Below are positions 1-5,127 of a stretch of 5,127 nt of DNA, one piece after another; position 1 is the first letter of the stretch; each line of letters starts with the position of its first letter. Origin of the DNA: Nitrospinota bacterium (GTDB lineage Bacteria > Nitrospinota > Nitrospinia > UBA9942); contig JACRGN010000024.1 in assembly GCA_016234205.1 (NCBI GenBank), forward strand, positions 1-5,127, given 5' to 3'. Under the pieces are notes generated by a model. The model was not told the origin of the DNA, did not search any database, and saw only the letters and a list, made by a program, of their open reading frames with translations. The position numbers and the translations under genes are program-made.

Positions 1-1
1 C

Positions 2-928
2 AACCTTAAAGGCTACGACCTCATCCTCTCCAGCAGCCACTGTGTGGCAAAGGGCATAATTCCTCCTCCGGCAGTGCCTCATATCTCCTATATTTACACC
101 CCCATGAGGTATGTATGGGACCTCTATGAGGATTATTTCGGTGGGGAAAAGGTTGGCTGGCTATCCAAAAAGGCTATCAGTGTTTTTGCTCACTACTTAA
201 GAATGTGGGATGTTACATCCAGCCATAGGGTGGATTATTTTGCAGCCATTTCTCATCATGTTGCAAAGAGGGTAGAGAAATATTACAGAAGAAAGGCTGA
301 AGTAATTTATCCGCCTGTTGATTGTGATAAATTTTCTTTATCCGAAAAGATAGAAGATTTCTATCTCATTGTTTCTGCATTTGCCCCTTATAAGAAGATA
401 GATATTGCTATAGAGGCTTTCAACCGCCTGGGTCTAAGACTTAAAATAATAGGAGAGGGGCAGGATGAGAAGAATTTAAGGAGAATTGCAAGACAAAATA
501 TAGAATTTTTAGGATGGCAGGATGATAACACCTTAAAAGAATATTATTCCAAATGTAAGGCACTGATTTTCCCCGGTGAGGAGGACTTTGGAATAGTCCC
601 TGTTGAGGCAATGGCTTCTGGAAGACCAGTTATTGCCTATGGAAAGGGGGGTGCAATTGAAACGGTGATACCGATAAATCAGGGGCAAGGGGCAAGGGGC
701 AAGGGGCAAGAAGAAAGCCCAACCGGTATATTTTTCTATGAGCAGACAGCAGATGCACTAATAGAGGCGGTTAAATTCTTTGAGGATAATCAAGGAGAGT
801 TTGACAGGAAAAACATCAGAAATCATGCCCTCAAATTTGACAGGAAAAATTTTAAAGAAAAAATTAGAAATTATATAACAGAAAAATACGAAGAATTTCA
901 GAGTGGTTTAAAAAAAACAAAGACCTGA
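2..928 (+). CDS. Glycosyltransferase family 4, WbaZ-like, 5'-partial
   Basis: This is a retaining GT-B glycosyltransferase, probably moving a sugar (mannose in characterised WbaZ) from a nucleotide donor to a lipid-linked glycan at the cytoplasmic face of the inner membrane. The frame is open back to the first bases of the window and reads YDLILSSSHCVAKG before the GTG at 44. That GTG is therefore an internal Val codon and the true start lies upstream. About 308 residues are visible; relatives usually have about 370-390. Seen here: the TPMRYVWDLY motif of WbaZ-like proteins, the hinge IYPPVDCDKF, the donor-domain segment VSAFAPYKKID, and the EX7E motif EEDFGIVPVEAMASG (the Glu pair are visible residues 194 and 202). 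The loop after GGAIETVIP carries an unusual Gly/Gln-rich insert encoded by a heptamer repeat. The C-terminus is Lys-rich and passes through an 8-A run. Donor and acceptor cannot be read from the sequence; the GT4 family is secure. Confidence 0.9.
   Translation, partial: NLKGYDLILSSSHCVAKGIIPPPAVPHISYIYTPMRYVWDLYEDYFGGEKVGWLSKKAISVFAHYLRMWDVTSSHRVDYFAAISHHVAKRVEKYYRRKAEVIYPPVDCDKFSLSEKIEDFYLIVSAFAPYKKIDIAIEAFNRLGLRLKIIGEGQDEKNLRRIARQNIEFLGWQDDNTLKEYYSKCKALIFPGEEDFGIVPVEAMASGRPVIAYGKGGAIETVIPINQGQGARGKGQEESPTGIFFYEQTADALIEAVKFFEDNQGEFDRKNIRNHALKFDRKNFKEKIRNYITEKYEEFQSGLKKTKT
682..709 (+). repeat. Heptanucleotide tandem repeat (GGGGCAA)x4 inside the glycosyltransferase gene
   Basis: There are four exact, uninterrupted copies of GGGGCAA, followed by one further G. 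They lie in frame in the glycosyltransferase and encode QGQGARGKGQ, in a loop between the conserved GGAIETVIP and TGIFF segments where relatives normally have only a few residues. Seven is not a multiple of three, so a change of one unit shifts the frame. Loss of one copy would bring in a TAA at 759-761; gain of one would bring in a TGA at 739-741. The repeat itself is seen directly. Switching by slippage is inference. Confidence 0.93.
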
Positions 929-932
929 CTTA

Positions 933-1070
933 GCCACAGAGGACACAGAGGTCTCAGAGAAAAAAACAAAAAAATGACTGAATTTGAACACAGATTTTAA
1001 AAGCTCAAAGGTCAAAGTTTAAAGAAGTCGCTTTTAGCTTTCTCTCTGCGTTCTCTGTGAACTCTGTGGC
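933..1070. repeat. Palindromic intergenic element with 9-nt-unit arms (CACAGAG type)
   Basis: Two imperfect inverted arms (933-961 and 1042-1070) enclose an 80-nt centre. The outer GCCACAGAG / CTCTGTGGC pair matches perfectly, and about 24 of 29 arm positions pair. Each arm is three 9-nt units: CACAGAGGA, CACAGAGGT, CTCAGAGAA on the left; CACAGAGTT, CACAGAGAA, CGCAGAGAG (reverse complement) on the right. The centre is A-rich and holds a second short repeat, with no reading frame of note. The element fills nearly all of the gap between the glycosyltransferase and the sugar-phosphate transferase. It resembles the small dispersed non-coding repeats (REP- or MITE-like) found in many environmental bacterial genomes. 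In RNA it could fold into a long hairpin. No transposase is present. Confidence 0.8.
1004..1024 (+). repeat. Degenerate 7-nt tandem repeat inside the palindromic element
   Basis: Three consecutive 7-nt units, CTCAAAG, GTCAAAG and TTTAAAG, lie in the centre of the 933-1070 element. They differ at the first two or three bases and share the AAAG end. The array is short and AT-rich, so chance is possible. Confidence 0.45.
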
Positions 1071-1086
1071 AAATTTATGACTTGAA

Positions 1087-2484
1087 ATGCTAAAAAAACA
1101 TGCCAAGTTTTTTGAAAATATCCTTTTTATTGCCGACCTTTTTGTAATAGGATTATCATGGTTATTTGCATATTACATACGTTTTTATAGCGGTCTTATG
1201 CCTGTTGAAAAAGGCATCCCTCCATTCAGCATCTATTTTTATCTTATCATACCAATTCTCTTTATATGGGGTTTCGTCTTCAAGACATTCGGCCTTTACC
1301 GCCCGAAAAGGATATCCCCTTATTTAAACGAGATTTTTGACATAGTAAAGGCATGCACCTTCTCTGTTCTCATCCTTATCTCCATTACATTTTTTTTCAG
1401 GCAGTATGAATACTCCCGTCTTGTATTTTTGGTTTTTTGGATAACGACCATCATCTCTCTAAGCCTTGAGAGGATTCTCTTCAGAGAGGTTCTTAGATAC
1501 ATGAGGAGAAAGGGGCATAATCTCAGATATTCCATCATAGTCGGGACTGGTTCATTGGCAAATGATATATTTAACCGTATAGAATTACATCCCGAACTCG
1601 GGCTTAAGATTAAAGGTTTTTTGTCTCAGGACGAATCTGCCGTAGGGAGTGTAATCGATGGAATCCCTGTTATTGGAACATACAAAGATATAGGAAAAAT
1701 AATAATAGATAAAGATATTGATCAGGTTATAACCGCCCTCCCTATAGAGCAGCATGCCCTTACAGTTGAGTTATTGAAAGATATTGGCAATGAGATGGTT
1801 GATATAAAGGTAGTGCCCGACCTGTGCGAGTTTATGACATTAAGGGGTGGGATTGATGAACTGGATGGCCTCCCAATCATAAGCCTTCAGGACACCCCGT
1901 TATACGGCTGGAATATAGTTATAAAGAGGACTTTTGATATAATATTTTCTATCATTTCAATTATCATAACTGCACCAATAATGGTTTTAATATCTATTAT
2001 AGTTAAGGTTACTTCACCAGGCCCTGTTTTTTATAAACAGGAAAGGATGGGACTGGACGGTAAGAAATTTATTACCTATAAATTCCGCACAATGATGGTA
2101 AATGCAGAAGAAAATACCGGGCCTGTATGGGCAAAGGAGAATGATAAAAGAAAGACTACTATAGGCACTTTTTTAAGGAGGACAAATCTTGACGAACTTC
2201 CGCAATTCTTTAATGTTTTAAAAGGAGACATGAGTATTGTAGGACCAAGGCCTGAGAGACCTGTATTTGTTGAGCAGTTCAAAAAGTCAATACCTCAATA
2301 TATGCTGAGGCACAAGATGAAGGCAGGCATAACAGGGTGGGCGCAGGTAAACGGCTGGAGGGGAAATACATCCATAGAGAAGAGGATTGAATACGATTTA
2401 TATTACATAGAAAACTGGTCATTGATGTTTGACATTAAAATTATTTTGATGACTATATGGAGAGGATTTAAAAACGCTTATTAG
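1087..2484 (+). CDS. Undecaprenyl-phosphate glucose-1-phosphate transferase (WcaJ/WbaP-type polyprenyl glycosylphosphotransferase)
   Basis: This integral inner-membrane enzyme transfers a sugar 1-phosphate (typically glucose, from UDP-glucose) to undecaprenyl phosphate, the first step in making an exopolysaccharide or O-antigen repeat unit. The 465 residues match the family length. Four N-terminal membrane segments lie near 11-31, 47-70, 88-104 and 110-127. A Rossmann-like regulatory domain follows, with IVGTGS at 151-156. The C-terminal bacterial sugar transferase domain begins at KRTFDI (280). It has a re-entrant hydrophobic helix near 281-308 with a central Pro (297), PVFYKQERMG, KFRTM (332-336), the catalytic Asp-Glu pair in NLDELPQ (D369, E370), GPRPERP (386-392) and KAGITGWAQVNGWRG. 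The start MLKKHAKFFE is typical of the family; an ATG at 1077 closes after two codons. No Shine-Dalgarno is visible. The sugar specificity (Glc or Gal) cannot be read from the sequence. It ends 37 nt before kdsB. Confidence 0.94.
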   Translation: MLKKHAKFFENILFIADLFVIGLSWLFAYYIRFYSGLMPVEKGIPPFSIYFYLIIPILFIWGFVFKTFGLYRPKRISPYLNEIFDIVKACTFSVLILISITFFFRQYEYSRLVFLVFWITTIISLSLERILFREVLRYMRRKGHNLRYSIIVGTGSLANDIFNRIELHPELGLKIKGFLSQDESAVGSVIDGIPVIGTYKDIGKIIIDKDIDQVITALPIEQHALTVELLKDIGNEMVDIKVVPDLCEFMTLRGGIDELDGLPIISLQDTPLYGWNIVIKRTFDIIFSIISIIITAPIMVLISIIVKVTSPGPVFYKQERMGLDGKKFITYKFRTMMVNAEENTGPVWAKENDKRKTTIGTFLRRTNLDELPQFFNVLKGDMSIVGPRPERPVFVEQFKKSIPQYMLRHKMKAGITGWAQVNGWRGNTSIEKRIEYDLYYIENWSLMFDIKIILMTIWRGFKNAY

Positions 2485-2506
2485 TGTAGAATTTTCTATG
2501 TTGTAG

Positions 2507-2512
2507 TATACT
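2507..2512 (+). promoter_or_regulatory. Possible -10 element before kdsB
   Basis: TATACT lies 9 nt before the kdsB start, in a short AT-rich gap. No convincing -35 hexamer stands 16-18 nt upstream, and no TG extension precedes it. If it is used, the transcript would begin almost at the ATG, which would suit the lack of a ribosome binding site. This is weak evidence; read-through from wcaJ is just as likely. Confidence 0.22.
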
Positions 2513-2521
2513 AAACATAAA

Positions 2522-3262
2522 ATGAAAATAATCGCCATTATTCCTGCCCGATATGCATCAACCAGATTCCCAGGAAAACCCCTCGCTTCAATAAACGGAA
2601 AGCCCCTAATTCAGCATGTATGGGAAAGGGTATCCAAGGCACAATCACTCAACAGGGTCATAGTTGCTACTGATGACGAGAGGATATTTAAAACGGTTAA
2701 AGAATTTGGCGGAGAGGCAGAGATGACATTGCAAAATCATTCTACGGGAACAGACAGGATTTCAGAGGTTGCAAAAAGACTAAAGACAGATATAATAGTA
2801 AATGTCCAGGGGGATGAACCATTGATAGAGCCAGATGTGATAGATGAGGCAGTAAAACCGCTTATGAATAATTCAGAAATACTTATGGCGACCCTTAAAA
2901 CAAGGATAATAAACAATGAAGAATTAAAAGACCCGAATGTAGTCAAGGTGGTCACAGACAGAGACGACTTTGCACTCTACTTTTCAAGATTTCCAATACC
3001 CTATGTGAGAGACAGTGGTCAAGAGAAATATATTTATTATAAGCACATTGGCATCTATGTTTACAAAAAAGACTTTCTATTAAAATTTGCCCAGATGAGG
3101 CCTACACTGTTAGAAGAGGCAGAAAAGCTTGAACAGTTGAGGGCATTGGAAAATGGTTATAAGATAAAGGTTGTAGAAACAGACTATAATTCGATCGGTG
3201 TTGATACACCGGAGGATTTGGAAAGGGTAAAGGAGATTTTAAAGAAAAGAACAAGAATCTGA
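2522..3262 (+). CDS. kdsB: 3-deoxy-manno-octulosonate cytidylyltransferase (CMP-Kdo synthetase)
   Basis: This cytoplasmic enzyme joins Kdo and CTP to give CMP-Kdo and pyrophosphate, the activation step before Kdo is added to lipid A. The 246 residues match the usual length. Motifs in order: the nucleotide-binding PARYASTRFPGKPL (8-21), VATDD (48-52), HSTGTDRISEV (73-83), the metal-binding NVQGDEPLI with D98, SRFPIPYVR (155-163), KHIGIYVY (174-181), the EKLEQLRALENG helix (201-212) and GVDTPEDLERV with the second metal ligand D228. All key residues are present. The start MKIIAIIPAR is the family's normal N-terminus, so the ATG is secure although no Shine-Dalgarno precedes it. It lies 37 nt after the sugar-phosphate transferase gene and 90 nt before pyrG, whose product CTP is its substrate. 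The related nucleotidyltransferases for CMP-sialate or UDP-sugars lack this motif set. Confidence 0.97.
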   Translation: MKIIAIIPARYASTRFPGKPLASINGKPLIQHVWERVSKAQSLNRVIVATDDERIFKTVKEFGGEAEMTLQNHSTGTDRISEVAKRLKTDIIVNVQGDEPLIEPDVIDEAVKPLMNNSEILMATLKTRIINNEELKDPNVVKVVTDRDDFALYFSRFPIPYVRDSGQEKYIYYKHIGIYVYKKDFLLKFAQMRPTLLEEAEKLEQLRALENGYKIKVVETDYNSIGVDTPEDLERVKEILKKRTRI

Positions 3263-3264
3263 AA

Positions 3265-3341
3265 TTAGACAGGATATACAGGATTAACAAAGATAAAAAT
3301 GCCATGTAATTTATCCTGCTTATCCTGTTAATCCTGTCTAA
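3265..3341. repeat. Palindromic intergenic element with 9-nt-unit arms (ACAGGAT type)
   Basis: Near-perfect inverted arms (3265-3297 and 3310-3341) flank a 12-nt loop. Each arm is three units of about 9 nt: AGACAGGAT, ATACAGGAT, TAACAAAGAT on the left; AGACAGGAT, TAACAGGAT, AAGCAGGAT (reverse complement) on the right, followed by AAA. The only length difference is one extra base in the third left unit. The element starts 2 nt after the kdsB stop and ends 11 nt before the pyrG ATG, so it is most of the gap. In RNA it would form a stem of about 30 bp without a following U-run, so it is not a standard intrinsic terminator. Such GACAGGAT palindromes recur as dispersed repeats in many environmental genomes. 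Confidence 0.88.
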
Positions 3342-3352
3342 ATATTCTATAT

Positions 3353-4993
3353 ATGAACAAAACTAAATACATCTTCGTTACAGGCGGTGTGCTTTCATCA
3401 CTTGGAAAGGGGCTTGCATCCGCCTCTATAGGTGCCCTCCTTGAGGCAAGAGGGTTTAAGGTTACCATGCTCAAGTTGGACCCATATATAAATGTTGACC
3501 CCGGCACAATGAACCCCTATCAGCATGGTGAGGTCTTTGTTACAGATGACGGTGCCGAGACAGACCTTGACCTTGGCCACTATGAGAGATTTATCAGTAC
3601 AACTATGTCAAAGGCAAATAATGTCACAACCGGCAAGATATATAAATCGGTAATAGATAAAGAAAGGAAAGGTGATTATCTCGGCGGGACAGTTCAGGTA
3701 ATTCCCCACATAACTGATGAGATTAAAAAGTGTTTTCTTGCAGTAAAAGATACCTTTGATATTGTTATCTGTGAGATAGGAGGGACGGTGGGAGACATTG
3801 AGAGCCTCCCATTCCTTGAGGCAATCAGGCAGTTCAGGTTTGATAGGGGGAGGGATAATGTACTCTATGTCCATCTAACACTTGTCCCCTATGTCAAGAC
3901 CGCGGATGAGCTTAAGACAAAACCTACCCAGCATAGTGTAAAGGAATTGAGGGAAATAGGTATTCAACCTGACATACTCCTCTGCCGAACAGAAAAATCC
4001 CTCTCAGACGACTTAAAGAAAAAGATTGCACTCTTTTGTAATATAGACAAAGAATCGGTTATCACGGCAAGGGATGTAGAGAACATCTATGAAGTCCCGA
4101 TGGCACTTCATAAGGAGGGGCTGGATAATATTATTGTAAATCTATTACACCTTGATACAACCCCCCCCGACCTATCACTGTGGGAAAAGATTTTAAAGAG
4201 GATAAAGGAGCCTTTAGATTCTGTCAATATTGCGGTTGTAGGCAAATATGTAGAATTGAAGGAATCCTATAAAAGCCTTTACGAGGCATTATTACACGGC
4301 GGGATAGAGAATGAGGTAAAGGTAAATCTTGAATGGGTTGATGCAGAAGATATAGAAAAGAAGGGGGTCTCGGATTTATTTAAAAATTCTGACGGCATCC
4401 TTGTCCCCGGCGGTTTTGGAAACAGGGGGGTGGAGGGGAAGATTACCGCTATAAAATATGCAAGGGAAAACAAGATACCCTTCTTTGGAATATGCCTCGG
4501 TATGCAGTGTGCTGTAATTGAATTTGCAAGGAGCATATGCGGGCTTACAGATGCAAACAGTTCTGAATTTAGCCAATCTACAACACATCCGGTAATAGAT
4601 ATACTCCCTGAGCAAAACAATATTATATATAAAGGGGGGACTATGAGGCTCGGGGCCTACAGATGCCAGCTAAGAAAAGATTCCCTTGCCTTTAAGGCAT
4701 ACGGGAAAAAAGAAATTTCTGAGAGGCACAGGCACAGATTTGAGTTTAACAATAAATACAGAATGCAGCTTGAAGAGGCAGGCTTGAAGATAAGCGGCTT
4801 GTCGCCTGAAGGCAATTTAGTTGAGATAATTGAGATAGAAGGCCACCCGTGGTTCCTCGCAGGACAGTTCCATCCTGAGTTTAAGTCATCACCCAAAAAT
4901 CCACATCCACTGTTCAGGGAATTTATCAGGGCTGCACTGAATCAAAAAATCAGCCACAAAGACACTAAGACACAAAGGATAAATAAAATATGA
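3353..4993 (+). CDS. pyrG: CTP synthase (glutamine-hydrolysing)
   Basis: This cytoplasmic enzyme makes CTP from UTP, ATP and glutamine, the last step of pyrimidine nucleotide synthesis. The 546 residues match the family. The N-terminal synthetase domain (about 1-270) holds the P-loop VTGGVLSSLGKG with K19, KLDPYINVDPGTMNPYQHGEV, the Mg-binding D73 in AETDLDLGHYERF, and E141 in EIGGTVGDIES. The C-terminal glutamine amidotransferase domain (about 290-530) holds the oxyanion-loop segment GGFGNRG (353-359), the nucleophile C381 in FGICLGMQ, and the H507/E509 partners in GQFHPEF. The start MNKTKYIFVTGG is canonical. No Shine-Dalgarno is visible, and a palindromic repeat ends 11 nt upstream. The usual C-terminal end HPLFREFIRAAL is followed by a hydrophilic tail, ISHKDTKTQRINKI, that is encoded mostly by a dispersed repeat rather than by conserved pyrG sequence. 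It pairs functionally with kdsB, which consumes CTP. A probable terminator follows 40 nt after the stop. Confidence 0.98.
   Translation: MNKTKYIFVTGGVLSSLGKGLASASIGALLEARGFKVTMLKLDPYINVDPGTMNPYQHGEVFVTDDGAETDLDLGHYERFISTTMSKANNVTTGKIYKSVIDKERKGDYLGGTVQVIPHITDEIKKCFLAVKDTFDIVICEIGGTVGDIESLPFLEAIRQFRFDRGRDNVLYVHLTLVPYVKTADELKTKPTQHSVKELREIGIQPDILLCRTEKSLSDDLKKKIALFCNIDKESVITARDVENIYEVPMALHKEGLDNIIVNLLHLDTTPPDLSLWEKILKRIKEPLDSVNIAVVGKYVELKESYKSLYEALLHGGIENEVKVNLEWVDAEDIEKKGVSDLFKNSDGILVPGGFGNRGVEGKITAIKYARENKIPFFGICLGMQCAVIEFARSICGLTDANSSEFSQSTTHPVIDILPEQNNIIYKGGTMRLGAYRCQLRKDSLAFKAYGKKEISERHRHRFEFNNKYRMQLEEAGLKISGLSPEGNLVEIIEIEGHPWFLAGQFHPEFKSSPKNPHPLFREFIRAALNQKISHKDTKTQRINKI
4952..4979 (+). 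repeat. Dispersed repeat (CACAAAGA type) overlapping the 3' end of pyrG
   Basis: AGCC followed by the units CACAAAGA, CACTAAGA and CACAAAGGA (sharing one C) makes a three-unit tandem like the arms of the 933-1070 element, which also opens with AGCCACA. It lies in the pyrG frame and encodes SHKDTKTQR. A degenerate opposite arm may survive at 5009-5021, where TCTTCGTG complements CACTAAGA with one mismatch. The rest of that arm matches poorly. The left arm is clear; the palindrome as a whole is uncertain. Confidence 0.65.
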
Positions 4994-5033
4994 GTCACCA
5001 GTGTGTAATCTTCGTGCCTGGTTTATTGTTGTC

Positions 5034-5057
5034 AAGCACTTTTTTAAAGTGCTTTTT
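5034..5057 (+). terminator. Probable intrinsic terminator after pyrG
   Basis: A perfect 9-bp stem, AAGCACTTT with AAAGTGCTT, closes on a TTT loop and is followed directly by three more T, then A-rich sequence. It lies 40 nt after the pyrG stop, where a transcript end is expected. The stem has only three G-C pairs and the T-run is short, so termination may be partial. The reverse strand reads AAAAAGCACTTT then AAAGTGCTT, so it could also act on a convergent transcript. Confidence 0.65.
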
Positions 5058-5103
5058 AAAACATATATTAATATAGCACCTTGCCCGATCCTGGTAATTA
5101 GAG

Positions 5104-5119
5104 GGTCTCAACAGAGACC
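5104..5119. other. Small perfect hairpin GGTCTC-AACA-GAGACC
   Basis: A 6-bp perfect inverted repeat with a 4-nt loop lies at the window's right edge, about 45 nt after the terminator. No T-run follows. No reading frame, tRNA or known riboswitch was recognised around it. It may be part of the leader of a gene beyond the window, or chance. Confidence 0.4.
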
Positions 5120-5127
5120 AAACCTTG

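Noticed and set aside
44..46. GTG as the start codon of the glycosyltransferase
   Set aside because: The frame continues upstream to the window edge with family-like residues (YDLILSSSHCVAKG), and the protein would lack its N-terminal domain. The GTG is an internal Val codon.
984..989. TTGAAC as a -35 element for wcaJ
   Set aside because: No TATAAT-like hexamer lies at the right distance, and the site is inside a repetitive AT-rich centre.
933..1070. CRISPR array
   Set aside because: The repeated units are 7-9 nt, back to back and inverted, with no regular spacers and no cas genes.
3265..3341. Intrinsic terminator between kdsB and pyrG
   Set aside because: The stem is long and AT-rich with no T-run after it, and it has the arm structure of a dispersed repeat. 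It may still affect read-through.
4161..4168. Run of eight C in pyrG (also eight T at 1390-1397 in wcaJ and eight A at 910-917) as phase-variable tracts
   Set aside because: The frames are intact and the protein motifs continue normally on both sides. pyrG is a core metabolic gene, where switching off makes little sense, and the A-run is at the very end of its gene. They are at most sites of sequencing or slippage error.
1320..4896. Minus-strand open frames of 60-113 codons inside wcaJ, kdsB and pyrG
   Set aside because: All lie opposite strongly conserved genes, show no recognisable motifs, and overlap one another or cross a repeat. They are shadows of the real genes.
5071..5127. tRNA or riboswitch at the right edge
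   Set aside because: No cloverleaf, T-loop consensus or known aptamer core could be fitted; only one 6-bp hairpin is clear.

Overview
The window looks like chromosomal surface-polysaccharide DNA from a Gram-negative bacterium. It is moderately AT-rich (about 40% GC, judged by eye). It encodes CMP-Kdo synthetase, which implies an LPS-type outer membrane, and a polyprenyl-phosphate sugar-1-phosphate transferase, which implies lipid-linked glycan assembly. The gene set and the dispersed intergenic repeats would fit an environmental lineage such as Nitrospirota or a former deltaproteobacterial group. The sequence alone does not settle the taxonomy.

All four genes lie on the + strand. (1) Positions 2-928 hold the C-terminal part of a family 4 glycosyltransferase resembling WbaZ; its N-terminus lies before the window. 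(2) Positions 1087-2484 hold a complete WcaJ-type undecaprenyl-phosphate glucose-1-phosphate transferase, the membrane enzyme that starts a lipid-linked glycan. (3) Positions 2522-3262 hold kdsB, complete with its usual motifs. (4) Positions 3353-4993 hold pyrG (CTP synthase), complete with both catalytic domains. A probable intrinsic terminator follows at 5034-5057. The last ~70 bases hold no recognisable gene, only a small GGTCTC/GAGACC hairpin.

The genes fit one theme. WcaJ loads the first sugar phosphate onto the lipid carrier and the glycosyltransferase extends a glycan. PyrG makes CTP, which KdsB uses to activate Kdo for the LPS core. The kdsB-pyrG pairing is a known arrangement; kdsA, often nearby, is not seen here.

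The unusual part is the repeat content. A heptamer tract, (GGGGCAA)x4, lies inside the glycosyltransferase reading frame, and gain or loss of one unit would truncate the protein. Two palindromic elements occupy the gaps before wcaJ and before pyrG. A related repeat forms the 3' end of pyrG and encodes its last residues. The two palindromes share one architecture: each arm is built of three units of about 9 nt. None of the three complete genes has a visible Shine-Dalgarno sequence. No wholly new multi-gene system is evident; the repeats are the best candidates for a second look.
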